A stretch of 64,000 nucleotides of DNA from Clostridia bacterium (GCA_017618135.1 JAFZUV010000013.1:30708-94707), one strand, 5' to 3'. Counted from the first letter of the stretch, positions 43,530 through 51,749 are shown. Notes: a model not told the origin generated them from the letters alone. Numbers and translations: made by a program.

Positions 43530-43679
43530 ATGTCAAAACGAAAAATGAGAAAACAGTATTGCAAAATGTGTTGTCGAATGCTTAAGGCGACGGAGTTCGA
43601 CTCCCGTCACCTTAACTACCGGGCATGTTGTATGGCGGAGGCGTTCTACTGCTTTTGTATGCGCCTTGAAAGTTGTTGA
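43530..43679 (+). CDS. Cys/Met-rich leader peptide of metY-cysK
   Basis: 49 residues from an ATG 8 bases after AAGGAGG (43515-43521). Cys occurs at positions 11, 14, 15, 33, 34, 41, 43 and 49 and Met at 1, 6, 13, 17, 35 and 44. It has its own promoter and is followed by a terminator hairpin and then metY, the layout of an amino-acid attenuator. Codons 18-29 (KATEFDSRHLN region) come from palindromic repeat C, read in frame. The peptide itself probably has no function; its translation reports Cys (or Met) charging. Confidence 0.7.
   Translation: MSKRKMRKQYCKMCCRMLKATEFDSRHLNYRACCMAEAFYCFCMRLESC
43582..43615 (+). repeat. Palindromic repeat, copy C (34 bp, inside the leader peptide)
   Basis: TTAAGGcGACGG-AG and CTCCCGTCaCCTTAA fold around TTCGA. 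The right half equals the right end of element B (GTTCGACTCCCGTCACCTTAA) and the left half its left end. Inserted without breaking the leader reading frame. Confidence 0.75.
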
Positions 43680-43712
43680 CATATTTAAAATGTCAATTCC
43701 GCCCTTGCCCGG
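43619..43712 (+). promoter_or_regulatory. Candidate antiterminator of the metY-cysK attenuator
   Basis: CCGGGCA (43619-43625) is fully complementary to TGCCCGG (43706-43712), and GGCGGA (43634-43639) to TCCGCC (43698-43703); the two helices can stack. Forming them uses bases of the terminator's left arm (from 43709), so the structures exclude each other. The upstream strand covers Cys codons 33-34. A further hairpin, TTGACAT-ATTTAAA-ATGTCAA (43676-43696), spans the leader stop. Confidence 0.6.
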
Positions 43713-43739
43713 GAGCCAAGAAAAGGTCCCCGGTTTTTT
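43709..43739 (+). terminator. Attenuator terminator upstream of metY
   Basis: CCGGGAGCC/GGTCCCCGG with one mismatch and one wobble, loop AAGAAAA, then six T. It lies 59 bases before the metY start and after the leader peptide, so it must be by-passed for metY expression. Confidence 0.8.
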
Positions 43740-43797
43740 ACTGAACCGAAACAAATTATAAGTAACAGCTAACTTAAACAGAAAAGGAGAAATAATC

Positions 43798-45081
43798 ATG
43801 AGTGAATATAAATTTGAAACTTTACAATTACATGTAGGTCAAGAACACGCAGACCGCGAATCGGATTCACGCGCGGTACCGATTTATCAAACGGCAAGTT
43901 ATGTATTTCACGATTCGGCCCATGCGGCGGCGCGTTTCGGGCTTGCAGACGCCGGAAACATCTACGGCAGGCTCACAAACACGACGCAAGGTGTTTTGGA
44001 ACAAAGGGTTGCGGCGCTTGAGGGCGGTACGGCGGCGCTCGCCGTTGCCTCGGGTGCGGCGGCTATTGCCTACACAATAGAGGCGCTCGCGCAAAAGGGC
44101 GATAATATTGTTTCAGCACGGGATATTTACGGCGGCAGCTACAATCTGCTTTCCCATACCCTGCCTCTTTACGGTGTTGATACCACATTTGTAGACATCA
44201 GTAATATTGATGAAGTCCGTGCGGCAATCACACCGGGTACCAAGGCGATTTTTGCCGAAGTTCTTTCGAACCCCGGCAGTGAAGTCGCAGACATTGAGGC
44301 TTTAGCTGAAATTGCCCACGAAAACGGTATACCGCTTGTAATTGACAACACATTCGGAACGCCGTATTTGATTCGTCCTATTGAATACGGCGCAGATATA
44401 GTTGTACATTCCGCCACCAAATTCATAGGCGGTCACGGAACTACGCTCGGAGGTATAATTGTTGAATCGGGTAAATTCAACTGGAAAGCAAGCAAAAAGT
44501 ATCCGAACATAGCAGAGCCCAATCCAAGCTATCACGGTGTTTCATTTTATGACGCGGTAGGTCCGGCGGCGTTTGTGACCTACATAAGAGCAATTCTCTT
44601 GCGCGATACCGGCGCGGCGATTTCTCCGTTTAACGCTTTTCTGCTTTTGCAGGGAGTTGAAACATTGTCGCTCAGACTTGAAAGGCACGCCGAAAACACC
44701 AAAAAGGTTGTTGAGTATCTCGCAAATCATCCTCTGGTGGAAAAGGTAAACCACCCCGCGTTATCCTCCCATCCACAACACGCGCTTTACAATAAGTATT
44801 TCCCAAACGGCGGAGGCTCTATATTCACATTTGATATCAAAGGAGGCAAAGATGAGGCGTGGAAGTTTACCGACGCCCTTGAAATCTTCTCATTGCTTGC
44901 AAATGTCGCCGATGTCAAAAGTCTCATTATCCACCCGGCAACAACCACGCATTCTCAGTTGTCCAAAGAAGAACTGGAAGCTCAGGACATCCACGATAAC
45001 ACTTTGCGGCTCTCAATAGGCACAGAGCATATTGACGATATTATTGCCGACCTCGAAAGAGGATTTGAAGCAATTAAGTAA
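43798..45081 (+). CDS. metY: O-acetylhomoserine sulfhydrylase
   Basis: 427 residues of the Cys/Met PLP family. FETLQLHVGQ, YQTASYVF, substrate motif NIYGRLTNTTQGVLEQRVAA, PLP lysine in VVHSATKFIGGHGTTLGG, and the insertion with PNIAEPNPSYHG typical of MetY rather than cystathionine gamma-synthase. Makes homocysteine from O-acetylhomoserine and sulfide; related enzymes also accept O-acetylserine. AAAGGAG precedes the start. First enzyme gene after the attenuator. Confidence 0.92.
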   Translation: MSEYKFETLQLHVGQEHADRESDSRAVPIYQTASYVFHDSAHAAARFGLADAGNIYGRLTNTTQGVLEQRVAALEGGTAALAVASGAAAIAYTIEALAQKGDNIVSARDIYGGSYNLLSHTLPLYGVDTTFVDISNIDEVRAAITPGTKAIFAEVLSNPGSEVADIEALAEIAHENGIPLVIDNTFGTPYLIRPIEYGADIVVHSATKFIGGHGTTLGGIIVESGKFNWKASKKYPNIAEPNPSYHGVSFYDAVGPAAFVTYIRAILLRDTGAAISPFNAFLLLQGVETLSLRLERHAENTKKVVEYLANHPLVEKVNHPALSSHPQHALYNKYFPNGGGSIFTFDIKGGKDEAWKFTDALEIFSLLANVADVKSLIIHPATTTHSQLSKEELEAQDIHDNTLRLSIGTEHIDDIIADLERGFEAIK

Positions 45082-45155
45082 AGTATTATTTCCGGTTTTT
45101 CGATGTAAGCACTTAACTATATAAAAATCAAAACACATTGTAAAGGAGAATTGTT

Positions 45156-46085
45156 ATGTCAATTTATACATCAGCCGATCAACTTATAGGAAAAACTCCA
45201 CTTCTTGAACTCACACACAGTGAGAAAAAATATAAGCTCAAAGCAAAAATCATCGCCAAGCTTGAATATTTTAATCCGGCAGGTTCGGTTAAAGACAGAA
45301 TAGCCAAGTCGATGATAGACGAGGCAGAAGCTTCAGGGAAGCTTAAAGAGGGTTCTGTCATTATTGAACCGACCTCCGGCAACACCGGTATCGGTCTCGC
45401 TTCGGTTGCCGCGGCAAGAGGCTACCGCCTGATACTTACGATGCCGGAAACCATGTCGGTCGAGCGCCGCCAGCTTATCAAGGCATACGGTGCTGAAATT
45501 GTACTGACAGACGGCACAAAGGGTATGAAAGGCGCTATAGCAAAAGCAAATGAGCTTGCCGCTGAAACGCCGAACAGCTTTATACCGGGTCAGTTTGTAA
45601 ATCCTGCCAATCCTACGGCACACCGCGAGCATACCGGACCTGAAATATGGGAAGATACCGACGGAGAAGTTGATATTTTCGTAGCCGGAGTAGGCACCGG
45701 CGGAACCGTTACGGGCGTAGGCGAATATCTTAAATCAAAAAATCCCGATGTTAAGATTGTAGCTGTTGAACCTGAGACGAGCGCCGTACTTTCGACAGGT
45801 GTTGCGGGTTCGCATAAAATTCAGGGAATTGGCGCCGGTTTTGTCCCCGATGTTCTTAACACCAAGATTTATGACGAAATTATCCCCGTTTCAAACGAAG
45901 ACGCATTCGCCACCGGCAAAGCTATAGGAAACAGCGAGGGTGTTCTCGTTGGAATATCGTCGGGGGCGGCGGTATTTGCGGCAATAAAACTTGCAAAGCG
46001 CCCCGAAAATGAAGGGAAAACCATTGTAGTTCTTCTTCCCGATACAGGAGACAGATATCTCTCAACACCACTTTTTGCCGACTAA
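45156..46085 (+). CDS. cysK: Cysteine synthase A (O-acetylserine sulfhydrylase)
   Basis: 309 residues. PLP lysine in [17 protein letters not shown], phosphate loop [36 protein letters not shown] and [11 protein letters not shown]. Makes cysteine from O-acetylserine and sulfide, which feeds IscS encoded 4 kb upstream. TAAAGGAG precedes the ATG. Co-transcribed with metY (74-base gap without a terminator). Confidence 0.96.
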   Translation: MSIYTSADQLIGKTPLLELTHSEKKYKLKAKIIAKLEYFNPAGSVKDRIAKSMIDEAEASGKLKEGSVIIEPTSGNTGIGLASVAAARGYRLILTMPETMSVERRQLIKAYGAEIVLTDGTKGMKGAIAKANELAAETPNSFIPGQFVNPANPTAHREHTGPEIWEDTDGEVDIFVAGVGTGGTVTGVGEYLKSKNPDVKIVAVEPETSAVLSTGVAGSHKIQGIGAGFVPDVLNTKIYDEIIPVSNEDAFATGKAIGNSEGVLVGISSGAAVFAAIKLAKRPENEGKTIVVLLPDTGDRYLSTPLFAD

Positions 46086-46097
46086 AAAATCAATGTA

Positions 46098-46130
46098 CCG
46101 GCGTCCGTAACTCGGATGCCGGATTTTTAT
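46098..46130 (+). terminator. Terminator of cysK
   Basis: CCGGCGTCCG-TAACT-CGGATGCCGG (10 pairs, one wobble) then ATTTTTAT, 12 bases after the stop. It partly separates the following transporter gene. Confidence 0.75.
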
Positions 46131-46145
46131 AAAAAAGGAATGTTT

Positions 46146-46694
46146 ATGAAAAGCAGTAATTATATCTTTAAAATAAATTTGACTGCCGTCATGGTAGCAC
46201 TCACTTGCATACTTACGATGGCAGTGAGAATCCCGTCTCCAACAAAAGGATATTTAAATCTCGGAGATTGTGCCGTACTCTTCGGAGGTTGGCTATTAGG
46301 ACCGGTCTGGGGCGCAATTGCAGGCGGCGTCGGTTCTTCCCTTGCCGATTTTTTGTCGGGATATCCGGTTTACATACCTGCAACGATGATTATCAAGGCG
46401 CTCATGGCACTTATTATTTCACTTGTCCCATATTTCTTCAATCCCCGCAAAAAAAGCCATTCGCGCGTTGGCTTCTTAGTATGCTCCATAATTGCGGAAA
46501 TCCTGATGGTAGCCGGCTACTACCTTTTTGAAGCAGTTTTTATCGGAGAGGGATTTGTACCTGCGCTTGCAGGCGTTTCCGGTAATACCGTTCAGGGAAC
46601 CGCAGGAATAATCGCTTCATATTTCCTGGTTGAAATTTTCAGCCGAACTGGTATTATTAAGAAGGTACAACAAACGGATTTTGAAAGGAAATGA
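46146..46694 (+). CDS. ECF transporter substrate-binding (S) component
   Basis: 182 residues, about six TM helices: LTAVMVALTCILTMAVRIPS, LNLGDCAVLFGGWLLGPVWG, GGVGSSLADFLSGYPVYIPA. S-components bind a vitamin or similar micronutrient and share an energising EcfAA'T module encoded elsewhere. The substrate is not clear; the place after cysK hints at a sulfur-related or PLP-related vitamin (inference). The ATG at 46146 lies 7 bases after AAGGA. Confidence 0.85.
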   Translation: MKSSNYIFKINLTAVMVALTCILTMAVRIPSPTKGYLNLGDCAVLFGGWLLGPVWGAIAGGVGSSLADFLSGYPVYIPATMIIKALMALIISLVPYFFNPRKKSHSRVGFLVCSIIAEILMVAGYYLFEAVFIGEGFVPALAGVSGNTVQGTAGIIASYFLVEIFSRTGIIKKVQQTDFERK

Positions 46695-46698
46695 AGAA

Positions 46699-47253
46699 AT
46701 GAGCAACAAAACAATTTATGAGCAAACATATAGTGCAGTAAATGAACTTCTGGATAAGGCAAATCTCCGGTCGGGCGATCTTCTTGTTGTGGGATGCTCT
46801 TCAAGTGAAGTTACCGGTTCAAAAATCGGAACGAATTCAACGCCGGAAACCGCAAAAGAAATTTTTTCTGCAATTTATGACGCAATTAAGGAAAAAGGGA
46901 TTTTTCTCGCTGCACAATGCTGTGAACATCTTAACCGTGCTCTTGTTATCGAAAAATCAGTTGCCAAAGAGCACAACCTTGAAATTGTAAACGCCATACC
47001 GCAACCGAAAGCCGGCGGTTCCTTTGCAACCGCCGCTTACAATAATTTTGAACATCCCGTTCTTGTCGAAAGGGTTATGGCGGACGCGGGATTGGATATA
47101 GGCGGAACTCTTATCGGAATGCACTTAAAAAGAGTTGCAATTCCGGTAAGGCTTTCAGTAGATCACATAGGAAACGCAATATTAATTGCCGCAAGAACAA
47201 GACCTATCTATATCGGAGGGCAAAGGGCGGTGTATGACGAACATCTTGCGTAA
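46699..47253 (+). CDS. DUF436 / YwlG-type conserved protein
   Basis: 184 residues: LLVVGCSSSEVTGSKIGTNS, FLAAQCCEHLNRALVIEKSV, GGTLIGMHLKRVAIPVRLSV and RPIYIGGQRAVYDEHL are the family's hallmarks (TIGR01440/DUF436). Function unknown. The start at 46699, after GAAAGGA, lies 4 bases past the ECF gene, so the two are coupled. Confidence 0.9.
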   Translation: MSNKTIYEQTYSAVNELLDKANLRSGDLLVVGCSSSEVTGSKIGTNSTPETAKEIFSAIYDAIKEKGIFLAAQCCEHLNRALVIEKSVAKEHNLEIVNAIPQPKAGGSFATAAYNNFEHPVLVERVMADAGLDIGGTLIGMHLKRVAIPVRLSVDHIGNAILIAARTRPIYIGGQRAVYDEHLA

Positions 47254-47285
47254 TAATACTCGGCGGTCTAAATTTCATAATACAA

Positions 47286-47327
47286 ACAAAACTCCCGGCT
47301 CGGTGCTAATGCACCAAGCCGGGAGTT
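47286..47327 (-). terminator. Terminator of tRNA-Pro
   Basis: AACTCCCGGCT (47290-47300) pairs with AGCCGGGAGTT (47317-47327), continued by GGTGC/GCACC around a TAAT loop, with TTTTGTTTG after it on the minus strand. Starts within the tRNA CCA end. Confidence 0.85.
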
Positions 47328-47402
47328 GGTCCGAGTGACAAGACTTGAACTTGCGGCCTCTTGACCCCCAGTCAAGCGCGCTACCAGCTGCGCCACACCC
47401 GG
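47327..47402 (-). tRNA. tRNA-Pro (anticodon GGG)
   Basis: 76 bases. The acceptor CCGGGTG pairs with CACTCGG (one wobble), discriminator A, CCA encoded. The anticodon stem CTTGA/TCAAG holds loop CTGGGGG with anticodon GGG. T arm GCAAGTTCAAGTCTTGT. Confidence 0.95.
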
Positions 47403-47446
47403 ATATTTATCCCCCGATAAAACACGAGGCGATAATTCTTTGTTGA

Positions 47447-47710
47447 TTATTCAACAAACCCTGACTCTACCAACGCAACCAGACCGTCAAGCGCCTGCTC
47501 AGCGTCTATACCGTCCGCAATAATCTTTATTGTGGTACCGCCTACTATGCCAAGCGACAAAACGCCCAAAAGGCTTTTTGCGTTCACCTTACGCTCATCC
47601 TTTTCAACCCATATAGAAGACTTATACTCATTTGCCTTCTGTATAAAAAAGGTCGCGGGGCGGGCATGAAGACCTACCTGATTATGTATAACAACATCTC
47701 TGACACACAT
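47447..47710 (-). CDS. ptsH: HPr family phosphocarrier protein
   Basis: 87 residues. Active His in NQVGLHARPATFFIQKA and the regulatory Ser in KSLLGVLSLGI, so both PEP-dependent and HPr-kinase phosphorylation are possible. Carries phosphate from Enzyme I to PTS EIIA proteins and takes part in carbon catabolite control. The ATG at 47710 follows GGGAG by 8 bases. Confidence 0.92.
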   Translation of the reverse strand: MCVRDVVIHNQVGLHARPATFFIQKANEYKSSIWVEKDERKVNAKSLLGVLSLGIVGGTTIKIIADGIDAEQALDGLVALVESGFVE

Positions 47711-47768
47711 ACAGCACACTCCCTTTTAAGCTCAAGAATGCCAAAACAATACTCTACTTTTCGAGTTC

Positions 47769-47796
47769 ATTATACTATATTAAATGTGTTTGTCAA
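47769..47796 (-). promoter_or_regulatory. SigA promoter of the HPr gene
   Basis: On the minus strand TTGACA (47791-47796), 16 bases, TATAAT (47769-47774). Confidence 0.8.
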
Positions 47797-47889
47797 TGAA
47801 TTGTTAAAAAGTTCTAAATTTAATCCAATTTTTTAAGCAAAAACACTGTCGCTTTTGGTAAAAATGATAGGGTAAAATTTACCACTCTT

Positions 47890-48624
47890 CTACTTTTCAA
47901 GATCATCCAACAGCTTTTCATCCTGTTTTGACAACTCAAAACGCTCAAACATATCCTTCCGGCGCTGCCTTGTGATAATCAGCGATTGCTTTCTCCGCCA
48001 TTTTTCTATTTCGGCGTGATTACCTGAAAGCAAAACTTCCGGCACCCCTTTACCGTGCCACTCGGAAGGTCTTGTATATTGGGGATATTCAAGGAGTCCT
48101 GCAAAATGACTTTCATCCTGAAAGCAGCTGTCATCGGAAAGAACTCCCGGAAGCATACGACATACAGCGTCTGTCAAGGCAAGTGCCGGCAATTCTCCTC
48201 CGGTAAGCACATAATCGCCTATTGATATTTCCTCATCGACTATTTCATCAATAACCCTTTGGTCCACTCCCTCATAGTGACCGCAAAGAATCACAAACCT
48301 GTCAAGCTTTGAAAGCTCTGCAACCTTTGACTGATTAAGCGTACCACCCTTTGGCGACATATAAATAAGATGCGGCTTTGGCTCGTCCTTCGCATACAAG
48401 CTCTTATAGCAATCGTATACAGGCGAAGCCGACATTACCATACCCATTCCACCGCCATACGGCATATCATCTACCTTGTTATGCTTGTTACCTGCAAAAT
48501 CCCTTATATCAGTAACAACAATTTCAACCTTGCCGGACTTTTGCGCTCTGCCAATTATACTCTCGCCAAGCACTCTCCCGCACATTTCCGGGAAGAGGGT
48601 CATTATATCAATTCTCATCATCAA
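47890..48624 (-). CDS. trmD: tRNA (guanine-N1)-methyltransferase
   Basis: 244 residues. Methylates G37 of tRNAs reading CNN codons, such as the tRNA-Pro and tRNA-Leu genes in this window. IDIMTLFPEM, DDMPYGGGMGMVM, LCGHYEGVDQRVIDEIVDEE, SIGDYVLTGGELPALAL and the C-terminal YTRPSEWHGKGVPEVL. Overlaps rimM by 17 bases. The usual rplS partner is not downstream; the operon ends here. Confidence 0.96.
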   Translation of the reverse strand: MMMRIDIMTLFPEMCGRVLGESIIGRAQKSGKVEIVVTDIRDFAGNKHNKVDDMPYGGGMGMVMSASPVYDCYKSLYAKDEPKPHLIYMSPKGGTLNQSKVAELSKLDRFVILCGHYEGVDQRVIDEIVDEEISIGDYVLTGGELPALALTDAVCRMLPGVLSDDSCFQDESHFAGLLEYPQYTRPSEWHGKGVPEVLLSGNHAEIEKWRRKQSLIITRQRRKDMFERFELSKQDEKLLDDLEK

Positions 48625-49120
48625 ATATCCCCTTTATCGGGCAGATTTCGATTATCTCACCATCTGTATCAACTCTTTTGACCACATCTTTTATCGCGGG
48701 CAAAAGATATTCTTTTTCTCCGTTTTTTATATGCCATACATCGTTGGCACCGGTGGCTGAAACATCCGTCACCAAACCATATTCCCTGCCGGTATCAAAA
48801 TCCAAAACCCTACAGCCTATAAGTTCATCTATAAAATAACGATTTTCGGGTATGTCGACATCGCTTCTTTTTATAAAAATCATACGGTTTCTGAGTGTTT
48901 CCGCTTTTTCTATTGAATCAATACCGTCTATTTCAGCTATTACAATATTCCCGTGAGGTTTAATCTTATTAACCATAATGAGCGCCTTATCATCACCGAG
49001 ATAAAACATATTAAAACCGCACAGAAAACTGACGCTGTCCGCCCAGGGTTGTATACGAACCATACCGCGAACTCCGTGCGTACCCACTATTTTACCCGCT
49101 TCAATAAACTCTTTTTTCAT
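48608..49120 (-). CDS. rimM: Ribosome maturation factor RimM
   Basis: 170 residues. N-terminal RimM barrel (IEAGKIVGTHGVRGMVRIQP) and PRC-barrel-like domain (RYFIDELIGCRVLDFDTGRE, LPAIKDVVKRVDTDG). Helps 30S assembly. Lies 54 bases after khpA and overlaps trmD. Confidence 0.94.
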   Translation of the reverse strand: MKKEFIEAGKIVGTHGVRGMVRIQPWADSVSFLCGFNMFYLGDDKALIMVNKIKPHGNIVIAEIDGIDSIEKAETLRNRMIFIKRSDVDIPENRYFIDELIGCRVLDFDTGREYGLVTDVSATGANDVWHIKNGEKEYLLPAIKDVVKRVDTDGEIIEICPIKGIFDDEN

Positions 49121-49174
49121 AAAGGCACCTCAAAAAAGCAAATACCCCCTCTAAAGCGAGGGGGATATTCAGTA

Positions 49175-49411
49175 TTATTCGTCAATGTCAACTGCGATTT
49201 TTTGATCATTACGGTTAGCAGCGGCGCGCATAACTGTACGAATAGCCTTAGCTATTCTGCCCTGCTTACCTATAACTCTTCCCATATCATCGGGAGCCAC
49301 ACGCAGATGATAAACAATTATGCCCTCTTCATTGGGCTCGTCAACCGTAACATTTACTGCCTCAGGATTTTCAACAAGACCTGAAGCGATTGCAATAAGA
49401 AGTTCATTCAT
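49175..49411 (-). CDS. khpA: KH-domain RNA-binding protein KhpA
   Basis: 78 residues. A single KH domain with GxxG in DDMGRVIGKQGRIAKAIRTV. Works with KhpB in RNA binding affecting cell division and envelope growth in other Firmicutes. The ATG at 49411 follows GGAGAG by 8 bases. In the standard rpsP-khpA-rimM-trmD order. Confidence 0.94.
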   Translation of the reverse strand: MNELLIAIASGLVENPEAVNVTVDEPNEEGIIVYHLRVAPDDMGRVIGKQGRIAKAIRTVMRAAANRNDQKIAVDIDE

Positions 49412-49443
49412 AATCAATTCTCTCCAATTTAAAAAATTTGTTA

Positions 49444-49686
49444 TTAAAGAACGCCGTTCTTCTTAAGGAGCGCTTTTACCGTATCGGTAGGTTGAGCGCC
49501 GTTTTTAATCCACTTTTGCGCCTTTTCAGCATCTATTTGAACACTTGCCGGCTCCTTAGTGGGATCGTAATAACCGATTTCTTCGATAAAGCGACCGTCT
49601 CGCGGATATCTTGAATCGGCGACCACAACGCGATAAAAAGGAGCTTTTTTAGCACCCATTCTGCGTAGTCTGATTTTAACCGCCAT
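49444..49686 (-). CDS. rpsP: 30S ribosomal protein S16
   Basis: 80 residues: [40 protein letters not shown], the full S16 pattern. GGAGG upstream. Between ffh and khpA, as in most Firmicutes. Confidence 0.98.
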   Translation of the reverse strand: MAVKIRLRRMGAKKAPFYRVVVADSRYPRDGRFIEEIGYYDPTKEPASVQIDAEKAQKWIKNGAQPTDTVKALLKKNGVL

Positions 49687-49734
49687 TTTTTACACCTCCA
49701 ATAGTAAAAATATATATGTTCAAAGGTTTTTACC

Positions 49735-51075
49735 TTAAAAACCGAAACTGCTCGGGTCAAATCCACGCATCATACGCCTCTTTGAACCTTTTTTATTCAT
49801 TTGCCTGAACATCTTTTTCATCTGCTCATACTGGCGCATAAGTCGGTTTACATCCTCGACGGTCTGCCCACACCCGGACGCTATTCTCCGACGGCGCGAA
49901 GCGTTTATTATATCGGGATGCTCACGCTCTTTTTTAGTCATAGACTTAATGACAGCCTCTACTCTGTACATCTGGCGGTCATCAATATCCGCGTCACGCA
50001 GTTGCCTGTCCATACCCGGAAGCATTGAAAGTATATTTTTAAGACTGCCCATTTTCTTAATTTGCGAGAACTGTTCAAGCAAGTCATTTAAATCAAATTT
50101 ATTTGCCTGCAGTTTTCTTGCCGCTTCCTCGGCTTTCTTCTCATCAACCTCATTTTCTACCTTTTCAATAAGCGAGAGCATATCGCCCATACCAAGTATA
50201 CGCGACGCCATACGGTCAGGATGAAATTCCTCAAGCCCGTCAAGCTTTTCACCTACACCGGCAAACATAATAGGTTTGCCCGTGACCGCGCGGACAGACA
50301 ACGCCGCACCGCCTCTTGTATCACCGTCAAGCTTAGTGAGAATTACACCGTCTATCTCAAGCAAATCGTTAAATTCTTTTGCTATATTTACGGCGTCCTG
50401 ACCGATCATCGCGTCCACCACAAGCAATATATCGGTGACTTCTACCGCCTTAGTTATCCGTACAAGCTCTTCCATAAGCTCGGTATCTATATGAAGCCTT
50501 CCCGCGGTATCTAAAATTACATAATCATAGCCGTAATCTCTGGCGTAAGCTATAGCCTCTTTGGCGGTTTTCTCCGGAGCCTGCGTGCCCTTTTCGAAAA
50601 CAAAGGCGTCCGCCGCGGCACCTACGACCTTTAACTGCTCGATAGCCGCCGGCCGGTATATATCGCAGGCTACAAGCATGGGTCTGTTTCCTTTGGATTT
50701 TAAATATTTGGCAAGCTTGGCACTATGAGTAGTCTTACCGGAACCCTGGAGACCGCACATCATAACTACGGTAGGTATCCTCGGCGCCACTTTCAGTCTG
50801 GCGTTTTCACCGCCCATTAGACTGGTCAATTCATCGCGCACTATCTTAATAACGCTTTGCGCAGCTGTAAGGCTTTCAAACACATTTTCGCCAGTGCATT
50901 TTTCGGTAACAGCATTTGTAAAATTCTTTGCTACCTTATAGTTTACATCGGCTTCAAGAAGGCTAAGTCTGACCTCGCGCATAGCTTCCTTAACATCGCT
51001 CTCGGTAAGCCTGCCCTTATTTCTGAGCTTCTTAAAAACATTTCCCAGCTTATCTGACAAATTTGAAAACGCCAT
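49735..51075 (-). CDS. ffh: Signal recognition particle GTPase Ffh
   Basis: 446 residues. Targets nascent membrane and secreted proteins to FtsY/SecYEG. N domain, G domain with P-loop GLQGSGKTTHSAKLAKYL, DTAGRL, TKLDGDTRGGAALS, and the methionine-rich M domain with RRRRIASGCGQTVEDVNRLM and QMKKMFRQMNKKG. Downstream of ylxM. Confidence 0.97.
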   Translation of the reverse strand: MAFSNLSDKLGNVFKKLRNKGRLTESDVKEAMREVRLSLLEADVNYKVAKNFTNAVTEKCTGENVFESLTAAQSVIKIVRDELTSLMGGENARLKVAPRIPTVVMMCGLQGSGKTTHSAKLAKYLKSKGNRPMLVACDIYRPAAIEQLKVVGAAADAFVFEKGTQAPEKTAKEAIAYARDYGYDYVILDTAGRLHIDTELMEELVRITKAVEVTDILLVVDAMIGQDAVNIAKEFNDLLEIDGVILTKLDGDTRGGAALSVRAVTGKPIMFAGVGEKLDGLEEFHPDRMASRILGMGDMLSLIEKVENEVDEKKAEEAARKLQANKFDLNDLLEQFSQIKKMGSLKNILSMLPGMDRQLRDADIDDRQMYRVEAVIKSMTKKEREHPDIINASRRRRIASGCGQTVEDVNRLMRQYEQMKKMFRQMNKKGSKRRMMRGFDPSSFGF

Positions 51076-51112
51076 TTGAGGTCACCTCCGGTACAAACAT
51101 TTTTTCATTCTG

Positions 51113-51418
51113 TTAGAAATCATCTATGACAGCCGAAATCCTCTTTATTTTTTGATCATCAGATATTTCCGATTTGCAAATCGATTTAAGGTCGGATATT
51201 TTGGCTTTATATCCGCATTCAAGCTCATATCTCTTAATCTGAGCTTCGCCGCGACGAATTATATCACTTACCGCCTGTCGCGTTGTGCCCTCGTTTTCGG
51301 CAATTTCCGCAAGGGAGAGATCCTCATTATAATAATGTATCATCATTTCCCTTTGCTTGCCGCTTAAAAATGCACCGTAAACATCAAGAAGAGCGCTGAC
51401 AGATAAATCCTTCGCCAT
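51113..51418 (-). CDS. ylxM: YlxM-family helix-turn-helix protein
   Basis: 101 residues. Sigma-70 region 4-like HTH: YYNEDLSLAEIAENEGTTRQ, AVSDIIRRGEAQIKRYE. Conserved partner of ffh in Firmicutes, stimulating SRP GTPase in some species. The ATG at 51418 follows GGTGGGG. First gene of the ylxM-ffh-rpsP-khpA-rimM-trmD operon. Confidence 0.92.
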   Translation of the reverse strand: MAKDLSVSALLDVYGAFLSGKQREMMIHYYNEDLSLAEIAENEGTTRQAVSDIIRRGEAQIKRYELECGYKAKISDLKSICKSEISDDQKIKRISAVIDDF

Positions 51419-51460
51419 AAACGCCCCACCGCCTGTCAATGTTTTTTCTTTACAAACGAC

Positions 51461-51489
51461 ATTATAACACCCTCAGCCGTATATGTCAA
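51461..51489 (-). promoter_or_regulatory. SigA promoter of the ylxM-ffh operon
   Basis: On the minus strand TTGACA (51484-51489), 17 bases, TATAAT (51461-51466). The -35 lies in a perfect 14-bp inverted repeat (CCGTATATGTCAAG at 51477-51490 and its complement at 51498-51511) around seven A, which could be an operator. Confidence 0.85.
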
Positions 51490-51511
51490 GAAAAAAACTT
51501 GACATATACGG

Positions 51512-51658
51512 TTTTGCTGTTCACCGGGTATAATAAAAAACCCTCAATTTACGGTTTGGTTTGACCGACAGGTCTCTGCTGTTCTATCACAAACGCAGGA
51601 TTTCTTCTTCGTTTAACCTTCTTTGAGCCACGCGATAGTCGCGTGGCTCTTGTTATAC
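51512..51658. other. Intergenic stretch with TATAAT and a strong hairpin, possible small RNA
   Basis: Between the ffh-operon promoter and the racemase terminator. On the plus strand a TATAAT (51529-51534, no good -35) is followed after about 90 bases by GAGCCACGCGA-TAG-TCGCGTGGCTC (51625-51649) and TTGTT. On the minus strand a frame of 49 codons is open (ending VGQTKP) but has no start. No known RNA family was recognised. Could be a small RNA or a decayed gene end. Confidence 0.3.
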
Positions 51659-51702
51659 GAAAATATGCACCCCAAAAATCATCTGCCTTTTGGGGTGCAT
51701 AT
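51659..51702 (-). terminator. Terminator of the racemase operon
   Basis: Perfect 15-bp arms ATATGCACCCCAAAA and TTTTGGGGTGCATAT (51663-51677, 51688-51702), with TTTT after the stem on the minus strand. Confidence 0.75.
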
Positions 51703-51749
51703 TATTAAAATTTGAAAATCACAACACAATCGTGCTGTTATGTTTTCTG

